From Trileptium ribeirensis (taxonomy: Eukaryota > Nematoda > Enoplea > Enoplida > Thoracostomopsidae), in NCBI GenBank assembly GCA_030248225.1, contig JASANE010020167.1:1-27183 (forward strand): a stretch of DNA of 27,183 bases. The letters are read 5' to 3'. Below, piece after piece: positions 1-9,999 of the stretch. The translations under genes were made by a program, and so were the position numbers. Position 1 is the stretch's first letter, and the number at the start of each line of letters is the position of its first letter. The notes beneath the pieces are model-generated. The model saw only the letters and a program-made list of their open reading frames with translations, ran no database searches and was not told the origin of the DNA.

Positions 1-768
1 GGAAACTCTCGCATACCCCCTGTCTGGGGTCGCCTTAGCTACTAGCAATTTTGCGTTGTACTTCGTTCAGTTACGTATGCTTCATCGTGTGTGTATATAA
101 TCATTACATTTATTCGTCTTTATCAGCTCAAAATATTGCCATAGCTAAAGAACCAGACCTTATGGTGAAAAGAATCGAGGGACCCGCTCAAATTTGTCTC
201 TATGTGTATATTTGAGAGCACTCCGAGTTTGCTTGGGCTTTTTGATATAGTTAAAGTTCTGAAAATGCGCTCCTTTTTTATTTAAAATTCAAAAGCTGTA
301 AACGTGCAATCCGATTAATGTTATATGAGAATTTTAAAGCGAAAATTCGCCTAATTTTTCGAGTGTTTCAAGTTTCAAAATGGAATTCTAGAAAATGTTA
401 AAAAAATTTTGTGTAGACACCTAGGTTATTTTCCGCTTGAAATAAAAAATTGACAAAAACCACGAGGATCGTGAGAATGCCACTGCCTCCACTTCCCATT
501 TCGAGAAACCAGGACTTGCGCTGTGAATTTATAGCATGATATAGCAGAGATACGCAAGACGTGAAATATTTGGAAAATAGGTAGGGAAGTCGTGGAAGGT
601 AATGCCCAGTAGTGTCAGTTTTTTCCTCAAAATCAATTTAAGCCCACGTTATAGTTATACCCAAGGTACATTATGTACAGGTATACGTTTATGTTAAAGA
701 CATATGTGTTCATATCAAGTTCATTGCCTGGTGAAAGGATATTGCAACTGAAGCTAGGCATTGTCTAG
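1..768. other. AT-rich non-coding stretch
   Basis: I see no supportable gene here. A somewhat GC-richer patch at about 460-640 is open in one frame on each strand for a short distance, but neither reading shows a domain or clear splice sites, so it is not called. The rest is A/T-rich with frequent stops in all frames. Confidence 0.5.
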
Positions 769-984
769 GCAACGTACTTCTCAACGTATATAAAACTCAA
801 AATATTGATATATTATTGCGATTCTTTATTTCTTATTTACGCCAATATATTTGAGTATGTTGAACGTTTATACTCGCCTGTGGACGTCTACACTATAGAA
901 GTAGTTGAAAAGGCACAACGCTGTTCATTCACAGAGTTTTCCCACTTCCCGGGCTGGAATGTACTATCTCCCTGCAACGTCTAA
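769..984 (+). CDS. possible coding exon, unrecognised
   Basis: One frame is open from just after a TAG at 766 to a TAA at 982-984, about 71 codons with no in-frame ATG, so if real it is a terminal exon or a fragment. The second half is GC-richer than its surroundings and reads as an ordinary mixed protein, with segments such as PVDVYTIEVVEKAQRC and FPGWNVLSPCNV. No family is recognised. A possible acceptor ends at 873 (TTTGAG), but it is weak. The opposite strand is also open for about 30 codons across the GC-rich part, so the strand is not certain. It could be a retroelement or gene fragment. What is seen is the open frame and its composition; coding status is inference. Confidence 0.25.
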   Translation, partial: ATYFSTYIKLKILIYYCDSLFLIYANIFEYVERLYSPVDVYTIEVVEKAQRCSFTEFSHFPGWNVLSPCNV

Positions 985-1797
985 ATTTGCGTATTATAAT
1001 TTATTCCGCACTGCACTCATGTAAAAATTTAATCTTTAATGAAAAATTATTTTCAGATTTTAATATAAATGCATTAAATTATTAATATTCTGCCAGCCGC
1101 AATAGTAGGATGTTACGTATGCACTGATACCAACTGACATCCATCATTTTGCAACATATGCTATCAGTGGTGAAATAAACCTGTAGATCGGGCACTCAAA
1201 AATAGAAAGTGTCATTGTTACGATACAGGTTGTTCGATGCCGTTCTTATTCAGTACTAAAATTTGATATTATATTCAAGCCGAAATCATTGTATTAAATT
1301 TTAGGCTGTGGAATATATTGGCTAATAGGTGAGTTTACTGTAGGCGTGTACACTTGAGTCGTTCTTTATGCCAGCGAGATCACGGTCATAAAACCGTTGT
1401 GCTTGATGAAATTGCAATTTTCTTTTGTAATTGAGCACAGTTTGCGATAATGCAAGACTGAGGCACTGTCCGCGAGCACTATTTAACGATTTTTAACGTC
1501 CCAATTTTAGATTTCGCGAACACTTTCAAATGCGATAAAAACAATGTTTTTATATTGTACTTTTAAACGCTCACACATAACAAAAGCAGCTATACGATTC
1601 AGTATTTTATCTCGTGCCCAAACAAATGTATGCGTTCACAAATTGCGTTCGTACATCACGTAGCTTATGTTAGCGTTCGCTAAACTGTGAATACCGATGG
1701 CAACATTCCGACAACGAAGTTTTCTACGATTATTTCAAGATTTTTCAAAACAACCATTGTGTACGGACAATACGCGCTAGAAAACACTGTCGCATTT
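985..1797. other. non-coding stretch with one dispersed-repeat copy
   Basis: No gene is supported. The segment 1649-1703 resembles 7075-7129 at roughly 70% or better by eye, sharing TTCGTACATCA, a CGTTCRCTAAACTG motif and TACCGANGGCA in the same order. This is an old dispersed repeat. The remainder is A/T-rich without recognisable features. Confidence 0.4.
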
Positions 1798-1932
1798 CGA
1801 GCGAGCGTGTTGCCGAGGGAGCAACAGCGGAGTGGCTCGCTCGAGTTTTGGAAACTATTACAAATAATAACAAATTCTATTTTAGAACAAATTTGTTTTG
1901 AGCGAGCTGCGAGCTAGCCTCGAGCGAGAGCC
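1798..1932. repeat. nested GC-rich hairpin cluster
   Basis: CGAGCGAGC (1798-1806) is the exact inverse of GCTCGCTCG (1835-1843). Inside it TGTTGC (1808-1813) pairs with GCAACA (1821-1826), giving a two-level stem-loop. GGCTCGCTCGAG (1834-1845) also pairs, with a two-base bulge, to CTCGAGCGAGAGCC (1919-1932) across an AT-rich loop. A short open frame at 1687-1917 runs through these repeats and is not considered a gene. The structure could be a foldback or MITE-like element; no target duplication is visible. Confidence 0.6.
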
Positions 1933-4388
1933 AGGGACATTTTGGCCAGTACTGAATTTAAAGTGGACCCACCCATTATATAGCTGGAATACGATAATGC
2001 TACTACACATCAATCATCTATTACACATCGAGCAGTATGCGGAGTGACCCAAACAAAAGCTTATTTGGCGATACGTCATAATTACATTTAGCCGGAAAAT
2101 CGTTCTCTATGATGTTTGCAAAGCGTTCAGTAAACTGTTGTGATTTTTCAAAATTGGCTACTGTTTAGCTATTGTGGCTTTTAGAATTGTGGATCACCTC
2201 TATATGCTAGAATGCGACTACTACTGACAACTTTTTGTTAAAACGCGGTCCCTTCCTGAGCCATTTCTGAGATTTTTTGATGGACAACGAAAAATGAAGT
2301 GCTGTCAATAGAAATTCAATAAATCAAATTTGACGTCATAATAGACAATTTTGCATTTGTAGAGCTTCGACGATGACCTATAATGCTATTCTAGTGTGTG
2401 TTTAGAAGATGTAGAGGGTGTTTTAAAGACATAAAGGTTTGTTTCCCAGCGACTCAAAATTAATTCTATACCGCCCTTACTCTTGGATGTAACTGAATCA
2501 GACTTTGAGACATCGTTGAAGCGCCTGATGGCTCTGGTTTACATATTTATCGGGCCCTGATAAAGAAGGACTTTGACTTCGTTTACGCCAAATACAAAAT
2601 TTTGGTGAATTTTAAGTGTAGACAGTGAAACTAGCGCAACGAAAAATTCTCATTACTTGCTGAACTTGCCGTGTCCGTTTCTGGACTATTTTGGGGTTAT
2701 ATCAGATAGGTAATATAACTGGTACTTATCGCCTTTGTTTTTTACGCCCAAATCAGTGCTCAGAGGACCAAGGTAAGTTATGACCCATAACAAGGTGGGG
2801 AGACCGTACCTAAAACTCAAGGTGATGACTTTTACAAATATCGAAATTTTAAGCAAAACTTGTGCAGCTTTGAAACAATAGTTGGAGAAAATCTGTAATT
2901 TTTTTTTAAATTGAGGAAATTTCAAGCATGATCTGTGATCGAAAAACAAAAGAATAGCACTGGGTGACAGAAAGTCTTGCGAAGTGGATCAATAATTTCG
3001 AATCTGCAGTAACATATCATGTCGCGTGCGAACAATTTCCGAATATTGTAATTATTTTATGATAAACATGGTACGCACAAGCTATATACAACAGCTGTGT
3101 CAGTAAAAATCGTTCAGTACAATTTCACGGTAGCGGTTTAGTAGGGTCAATTCCTACCTTTCTGTATTATAAATTCGGAATAGTATTTGTTTATAGCTAA
3201 GGCCAGAGAAAGTAATTTCGTTATCTCATAAACTTAAATGATGCCGTACGACTCACTTTCAGTTTTTGAACTATGAATTAACCTGTATTACTGAAAGCGA
3301 TTAGTAAATGTTTGCCCAATTGCTGAATTCAACTTTGATAGCTTGATTTTGAGCTCTATGCACCATAAATTAAGCTAATTTTGCCGTAGTTACTTATATC
3401 TTCGGATGCTTAGCAAGGTGTGCAAATAACGCGCATGAAAAGTGTGACAAACCGAGTTAACAAAATGCTTCAATTACCTTGACATGTAAATTTGAAGACG
3501 TCCCGAAACCAAAGCATTAAAGTTACACAAATCGTTGGTTGTCATTTCAAACAGCAATGTTGAAACAGCAAATTCTATATTTCTTATTTAATATCAGTTG
3601 ATATTTGAGACATTTTATGCGCTGATTACGTTTGGTATTTGCCAAAAATGCTACCCTTAAATATATATTGTTTGCTTTATTCTTTAATATTTTAAGTGTG
3701 CGATGCCAATTTATGAGCGTCTTCGGATACTTGACATAAAAGTATACGTTGTTTCGTGGAAACAGCTGGATTTTTGGTACATTGTTAACGAAAGCAGTAT
3801 TTTTGATATTTACTTGATCCCGCAGCCGGACGTTACCCTGGAACATATTACATGGGGGGCCCTTGTTTCTCCGTACGCCCTCCCTGCTCCCGAGCGCCGA
3901 AACCGCGCTCTAAATTTTAGGAAGTTTGGCAAAAATTGAAGAAAATTGAATAAAAATTGATGCAAATTACTGCAACGAACTGGAATATTAGCTAAAATTG
4001 AAAAAATTTTAGTGCTTATTTTCTGGTGTTAGTTTCCAACACTTGTCTGTTCGAAGTAATTGATAACTCAAAAATCTGGCAATCCGTAAGTGTGAATCCA
4101 CACGGTCGAGTGGTAGAATAGGTCCAACGCAGCCACTGCTATACTTATTTTAAGTCGTATAAGTGTGAAACTTTTTCAAATTGCGGTATTTTCAATTAAA
4201 TCCAACGGTTCCAACAAAGCATCTAGTATCGCTCAACAATATAGGCATATTAATAATTTACGTTACAACAGACCCAATATGATTCCATAGACCCGAAGCG
4301 AGATTTTTCAGTCGACAACAAAATTGCAGTGTAGACACTGGAAACTCGACAATAATAATTAAATTTGAAGTACAAATGAATTTATAAT
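1933..4388. other. long gene-poor stretch
   Basis: No supportable gene. A strong donor-like site (CAAG/GTAAGT) at 2772-2778 follows a short open frame, but no partner exon fits it. A GC-rich islet at about 3826-3916 stands out from the AT-rich background and looks like a fragment of a dispersed repeat. If the POMGNT1 exon downstream belongs to an intact gene, part of this stretch would be its last intron. No exon with the enzyme's catalytic-core motifs was found. Confidence 0.45.
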
Positions 4389-4467
4389 AATTTATGCTAA
4401 TCTGAGTTAAAACATGTTTTCATAAATAATTTTATGGAAAATGTTTTAATTCAAATTGGCATAAATT
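4389..4467. repeat. AT-rich inverted repeat (hairpin)
   Basis: The arms 4389-4426 and 4430-4467 are reverse complements over about 38 bp with a handful of mismatches and a loop of only a few bases; both arm ends carry AATTTATGC or its complement. It lies about 300 bp upstream of the POMGNT1 exon, probably in its intron. The compact palindrome suggests a foldback or MITE relic. No clear target-site duplication is seen. Confidence 0.6.
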
Positions 4468-4773
4468 GTGGAATTAAGCACCACACTGATATGGCGCAGT
4501 TCTGCCACCCTAGAGCCAAGCATTTGGCAGATACTAGTATTATATTTGTCTGTAAATGTCGTAAAAAATAAATTACACAACTGTTATTATACAGTATAAT
4601 TATGAATCAGTGCTAAAATGCCATGTTGTCAGTGCGGAGACAGTGAAATATTTTTGTCACTCCCGAATACTATTATAAATAAAACCGTCCAACGTCATAT
4701 ATTATCCAAATTATCGAAAAATGGATATCGTATTAAATAAGACTTTGAGACCATCTCGATTTTGCAATTTCAG

Positions 4774-5554
4774 TTTTGACGAATTTCAGGCAATCATTAA
4801 ACCTGCCTGGCCGGCGCCAGGTGCTCATAAAAATTGGGACAACTGGTTGAGAGATTCTGGCCTGTTGCATGATAGAGAATGTATTATACCAGAAATATCG
4901 CGGTCGTTTCATATTGGTTCGGTTGGTGTCAACGTTAGTCCCGACTTTCAGCAAATGCATTTTACAAAACGCTCATTTTCGACAACTATATTTCGTTCGT
5001 CACTTTCGACATTTACTGATTTTCCTGCTCAAGCCGATTTTATACTTGAAAACTACAACGCTCAACTACATCGTGAAATTATGAAATCCGACGTGTTTCA
5101 ATTGGATAGCGATTCGAAGGAGAATGGTGTTTGTGATCTTTGTCAAACTTTGAAAAAATTAAACGTAATAAACCCTTACGTCAGTGGATCACCGGAACTA
5201 AGAAGCACCAGAAGCAACAACGACAACCACGTTGATGCTCCTGAAATTTCGTTAAATCCGAATTGGGATTCAAGCAGCTCAATCGGTTCAAATCGTTCCC
5301 TAGTGATATATCTTGACATGGATCCTTCTGGTCAACGAACAAGTAAACAGTACAAATTATCAATCGTTCCATGGCTTGTATTAGCTAAATGTTGGAACAT
5401 ATGGGATCGTGACTTGCGCGATGCTCATCGTTATTTATGGATCCTTTATCTTTGCAATCGTCGCGTTTATGTAGTTGCCGTACCAGGCTCACCGTTTTCA
5501 ACGCATAGGCCGAAAAGTGATCGTGCTGTAATTAAAACGCAGAATATTATTTGA
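4774..5554 (+). CDS. POMGNT1: C-terminal exon of POMGNT1-like protein O-mannose beta-1,2-N-acetylglucosaminyltransferase
   Basis: POMGNT1 is a Golgi type II membrane enzyme that transfers GlcNAc from UDP-GlcNAc to O-linked mannose, as on alpha-dystroglycan. This exon matches the region after the catalytic core. The frame contains PAWPAP, a WDNWLRD segment, ECIIPEISRSFHIGSVGVN, then LHREIMKSDV, and near the end LAKCWNIWDRDLRDAHRYLW followed by YVVAVPGSPFS; these align in order with the vertebrate enzyme. The exon probably begins after the acceptor TTTGCAATTTCAG (AG at 4772-4773, phase 2); GAATTTCAG (AG at 4788-4789, phase 0) is an alternative. An in-frame ATG at 4721 lies before the acceptor and is probably intronic. 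The frame ends at TGA 5552-5554. Compared with the usual protein there is an insert of about 45 residues, rich in Ser and Asn and with a CDLC motif, before the LAKC block. Exons for the stem and catalytic core are not seen in the window, so the gene is partial here or truncated. Confidence 0.88.
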
Positions 5555-6019
5555 CCGTCAACACTTTTCTAGGCACATAACTGATATTATTTCTCACAAA
5601 AGCAGTGAAATAGCATAATTATTGTATTTATAGGAGCAGAATACGTAAAATAAGCTATTTAATATTTAAAAAGTGTTTCCTATTGTTATAAGCTAGTGTT
5701 TACAGCCAACTTGAATGATATCGATAACCGTTGCAATACTGTTAGTATTATGCATAAATTTACATCAGGTGTATACAACTGAGTTATTCTTTTGTCAGTT
5801 CACTATCGTCAAAGCAAATAAGATTTTAAAATCTGTACTAAGAGTGCCTACACCCCAATCGAGGTCGAATATCGTTTTCTTTAAAGAATGTATCACATCA
5901 GTGTATTATATTGCCGATTTATATCGTTCCAACAAATGACACAATCTTAGCTAATGGTTAAATATATAGGAAAGCACTCAAAAAAAGAAAATATCTTTAA
6001 ATATATCATCCAAGAAAAA
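5555..6019. other. 3' flank of the POMGNT1 exon
   Basis: This AT-rich flank probably holds the 3' UTR, but no canonical AATAAA lies close to the stop. A 74-codon frame at 5715-5939 begins with a hydrophobic, signal-peptide-like stretch (MISITVAILLVLCINLHQ) and is followed by a donor-like CAG/GTGTAT. There is no homology or supporting exon, so it is not called as a gene. Confidence 0.4.
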
Positions 6020-6092
6020 TCCAAACGAGAGTTTCGAACCTAGGATACCTATGTTCAAAGCATACACTGTAACCAACCCAATATTGGTCCAT
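6020..6092 (-). tRNA. degenerate tRNA-Gln-like sequence (pseudo-tRNA or SINE head)
   Basis: Read on the minus strand there is a 4-bp D stem (ATTG/CAGT with one G-U) around GGTTGGTTA. Next comes an anticodon arm with 4 of 5 pairs and loop CTTTGAA, which places TTG at the anticodon (glutamine). A 5-base variable region follows, then a T-loop block GGTTCGAA resembling a B box. The T stem and acceptor stem do not pair, so this is not a working tRNA. T-runs lie downstream on the same strand. A tRNA-derived SINE head or tRNA pseudogene is the likely explanation. Confidence 0.4.
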
Positions 6093-6296
6093 CGAACATC
6101 ACCAACTTGTTTTGGTTACATAATACAAAAAGGAAAAAGAAAGATATAAATTGCAGCTTAGCAATAGTTGTAGGTTAAACTCCATTATACTGTATTCTGA
6201 TCTTCTTTTAATCGTTTAATTCGGAAAACAAAACACACCGCTGAAGGGCATAGTGGAATTTACTCCTCCAAATGTCACATCGAATGACAGTCAACG

Positions 6297-6838
6297 TTTT
6301 TAAAGGGATACCGGACGACGATACAAGAGAGTAGAAATTAAACACATGTTTAAATGTGCTATCCGATAATGTTTAGCTGAAGAAATTGCGCTAATGGCGT
6401 GTAGAGTCATTCTGTTACACCACGTATTATTCCGAGCCTGAGAAATATCAAAACAATGTCACAAAACACACAAATTACGATTTTTAAAGGACGACGACGC
6501 ACGAGAGCACAAATTAAATCCGTGTTTGCATGCGCTATCTCATAATGTTTAGCTGAAGAAAAAGCGCTAACAGCCCTTTAGAGTCATTCTGTTACACAAC
6601 GTATGATTCCGAGCCTGAGAAATATCAAATCAATGTCACAAAACACACAATTACGATTTTTAAAGGACGACGACGTACGAGAGTACACATAAAATCCATG
6701 TTTTCATATGCTATCCCATAATGTTTAGCTGAAGAAGTAGCGCTAACGGCCCACTAGAGACATTATGTTACACCACGTATGATTTCAAGCCTGAGAAATA
6801 TCAAAACAACGTCGCAAAACACATAAATTACGATTTTC
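6297..6838. repeat. three tandem copies of a ~177-bp repeat
   Basis: Copies start at about 6297, 6481 and 6657, each opening with TTTTTAAAGG. The shared block GAGCCTGAGAAATATCAA (AAGCCTG in copy 3) recurs at 6434, 6611 and 6787, a spacing of 177 and 176 bp. The first copy carries a few extra bases near its start. Copies differ by scattered substitutions. The unit is close to nucleosome length, like many satellite monomers. No coding potential is seen. Confidence 0.85.
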
Positions 6839-9086
6839 CCTAATGTAGATGACGTGACAACGATTTGCTATATATACAGCAACACCACAGGGGAGCATTT
6901 CGCGGTTACGATGTGGTGTTTTAGCATCATAATTTGTTGGTCGCGCGTACACCTGAAAACTTGATTACCAATCACTTTTGTACACTACAATACATATACT
7001 CCGCGATTCAGTGGTCTTTTGATAAATACGGATAAACGTGTGACACAACGAGATGTGCTCGTACACAAAATCCATTCGTACATCAAACAGCCTTGTACTC
7101 GTTCACTAAACTGCCAGTACCGAGGGCAGGACTGTGAACGCGAATTTTTACATGATTTAGTTTGTGAATTTGTCTAAGACACGACAGTGGTGCACCTACC
7201 TTAATTAACGCACGCATTATATGCTACGTCGGATTTCAATACCTATAATGAACAAGCTTGGCTGCAGAAAAGCAAGTAGAGCAACATAATTTTTGGTACG
7301 AGCATCGCCGCCTTTTTCCTGACAAAAAGTGGTCAAAGCACTTTAGTACTTCAACTAGTTACATTGATTAATAATTTACTTCATTACGTTTTAGTTTTGT
7401 AGTTTAGAACAGTGGATTTTATCTTCATAAAACATGTATTTCCGCATTCTTATAGCGTTGAACGTTCCAGATCAGTTTATACCTATTCTACTCACTTAAG
7501 CCAGTACTTTTGAAGGACGAATCAATAGTGTACTAGTGCTAAAAATTTGCATCAGTCTATCGTTAAGATTGGATGTAAAGATATAGTTTGAGATAAACTT
7601 GAACCTTTGAACGACGTTGAATGCTCACAGATAAGAGAAAAACAATGTATTACTTCTCTTTACAACATGAAAATGATTGGGTTCGAGGAAAAACTATCAA
7701 AAATCTGCGCACTTTCCGAGATATGGAAGCTTGTTTGTTTCTTGTTTAGCGTCTATGTTGCACGACTAAACTTAAAATGACAACGTTGGCCATCCTATTT
7801 TGTCAAAGTCGATTTGGAATCGAAAACCATTGTTACAGAACAAACCGGGAATTTGACATGGTTTTTCGTTAACCAAAATTAAAGTGGAATCCAACTGCCA
7901 GAAATTACTAACTGTCTCGGAACAGAATTTTGGCGATTTATTGTAAGTAGAATACGGTTCACCTAATTAGAATATTGACTAATTGAAGATTCGTTTTATT
8001 CGCCAGCACGAACGTGGTTAAAATTTTTAGTTTTCAGCATTCGCCATTTTCAACGTTGCTATCTCAAATAAAATTGAACAAATTTTTAATCCCAAAACGA
8101 GTTAAATTTTCTCTAAATGTTAAAGTATTCGCGAACAAACAATTTTTATATTTTAAATTTTCAACAATCATTAAATTATGAACCTGGAATCATAGTCGAA
8201 TACGATACAGAAAAGAACTTGTTCACGAACAATTTCACCCATAAAATGTTCTCTGGTAAATTGTAGATTCAAAAACAGCGCGAGCATGATTATTAAGTCA
8301 TTATCTCCAACGCAACTTTAATTTAAAAAAGCAAATGTTCGCAAACATTTGATGCTTTGTGATTTTAATCATACAGGCTTGATATCGCTTGCGTATTTCT
8401 CTATGACAAAATAATCTATACAAAAATAAGTTCATTTAAGAACTACGAACAACATTTGCTAAAAAAGACTACGTTTGTTTTCGCGAACAATCAAGTTTTT
8501 TATACGTTTGCGTTCACAAACAAGTTTAAAAATTCTTTATTTCTAATGCTGAAGAACATGTTTAAAATAGTTTCCATCGCTGTGTTATTGCACCCCATGT
8601 GTCGAGTGATGCATCTTTGTAACAAACACTGTTCACGAACAAAACGCACGAATTTAACACTCACAAAATGTTGTTTTCAACAATTTATTAATTTCGCTAA
8701 CGAATTTTCGAACCAAAGATTACCCGTTTTATACCACCTTATTGCTGTTCTTAATTGGCTTTTACTACAATATGCAATCATAAAGATGCGTTCTGTTATC
8801 AAAATATGGCAATTGTAAAAATAGGATGGTAGGCGGTTTCATTTTAAGTTTAGTCGCACATGTCTCTCTATTTCTTCGTGTTTTAAAGCACAGATTCACA
8901 TTATATACGATACTAATACAGCTACTGCAAGGTGAATCCACGAAGAAAATTAATATTGAAAGTCTCTTTGTTTGGGGTGTCACCTAGTCGATTCATTGCT
9001 CAAAAAATCTTTTGAAACGATCCTTCCAAAATTAGTTTGGTCCAAATTCCTTGGGCGCCAACAATGTTTCAAATCTATTCTATGAT
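6839..9086. other. gene-poor stretch with degenerate repeats
   Basis: No supportable gene. 7075-7129 is the second copy of the dispersed repeat seen at 1649-1703. Between about 8120 and 8640 the quasi-palindromic motif TTCGCGAACAA / TTCACGAACAA recurs at irregular spacing (near 8127, 8221, 8335, 8479, 8511 and 8630), suggesting an old, eroded array. A 120-codon frame at 8456-8818 overlaps these motifs, lacks an ATG at its start, and is rejected as a gene. Confidence 0.4.
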
Positions 9087-9775
9087 GAGTTGCTGGGCAT
9101 CGTTTTTACTTTGCACAAGCCGGTTAGGAAAATGAATGCAATTTGTATATTTCCTGTATTATATGCTTTTAACCTGTTTTCTTGGTGAAAACATGTATGG
9201 TGAGTTGCCGAGCATCGTTTTTGCGTTGCATTAGCTGGCTCGGAAAATGAATGCAATTTCTATGTTTCCTGCGTTATTTGCTTTTAGCCCGTTTTCTTGA
9301 TGAAAACATGTAAGGTGAGTTGCCGTGCATCGTTTTTATGTTGCATTAGCTGGCTCGGAAAATTAATACAATTTGTATATTTCCTGTATTATATGCTTTT
9401 AACCTGTTGTCTTGATGAAAACATGTATGCTGAGTTGCCGAGCATCGTTTTTACATTGCATTAGCCGGCTCGGAAAATGAATGCAATTTGTATATTTCCT
9501 GTATTGTATGCTTTTAACTTGTTTTCTTGATGAAAACATGTATGGTATGTTGATGTGCATCGTTTTTCATTGCATTAGTCAGCTCGGAAAATGCATGCAA
9601 TATGTATAATTTCTGTGTTATATGCTTTTAACTTGTTTTCTTGATGAAAACATGTATGCTGAGTTGCCGAGCATCGTTTTTACAATGCATTAGCCGGCTC
9701 GGAAAATGAATGCAATTTGTATAATTCCTGTGTTATATGCTTTTAACCTGCTTCTGTTGTGGAAACAAGAACTGG
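9087..9775. repeat. six tandem copies of a ~115-bp repeat
   Basis: The start block GAGTTGC recurs at 9087, 9202, 9317, 9432, about 9547 (diverged) and 9661, a period of 114-115 bp. Each unit has the order CATCGTTTTT, a GCATTAGCCGGCTCGG-like block, GAATGCAATTTGTATA, TATGCTTTTAACCTG and a small perfect hairpin GTTTTC-TTGAT-GAAAAC. The last unit is more diverged and runs directly into the left LTR of the retroelement. Confidence 0.9.
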
Positions 9776-9780
9776 TTCTA

Positions 9781-9905
9781 TGACAAAACGATCTCAGGAA
9801 AACTGGTTTATAGTTTCTATAATTAGCTACATTGATGCTAATTATTATTGTGTATATAACCGTGGATTACATTTAATAAATGTCATTTGTTCCTTAGTCA
9901 CGAGA
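9781..9905 (+). repeat. left LTR
   Basis: Begins TGACAAAACGATCTCAGG and is nearly the same as 12075-12200. It has a TATATAA box at 9853-9859 and AATAAA at 9875-9880, the expected promoter and polyadenylation signals of an LTR. The right boundary is set by loss of similarity after CACGAGA; the right copy ends in CA at 12200. Confidence 0.85.
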
Positions 9906-9913
9906 GACTGAAG

Positions 9914-9931
9914 TGGCGATCAGGATGAGAT
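9914..9931 (+). promoter_or_regulatory. putative tRNA primer-binding site
   Basis: TGGCGATCAGGATGAG starts about 8 bases inside the left LTR. A TGG complementary to the tRNA CCA end at this place is typical for LTR retroelements. A tRNA-Arg-type primer would be the guess from TGGCGA, but this was not checked against the host tRNAs. Confidence 0.5.
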
Positions 9932-9999
9932 TCATCCTCACTTATTTAAAAAATGTTTCGTTTTGGTTTAAGTACTAACTTTTTTCAACTCCTCATACG

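Noticed and set aside
2700..2778. Short + strand frame ending at a strong donor CAAG/GTAAGT.
   Set aside because: No downstream acceptor keeps the frame, and no homology was found; the long minus-strand frame here is equally unsupported.
4100..4140. A-box-like GGTCGAGTGGTAG that might belong to a tRNA.
   Set aside because: No B box or foldable cloverleaf follows at the right distance.
5715..5939. 74-codon frame with a hydrophobic N-terminus downstream of POMGNT1.
   Set aside because: AT-rich composition alone can give hydrophobic residues; there is no homology or convincing partner exon.
8456..8818. 120-codon + strand frame.
   Set aside because: It starts at a non-ATG codon, overlaps degenerate TTCGCGAACAA repeats, and shows no domain or splice context.
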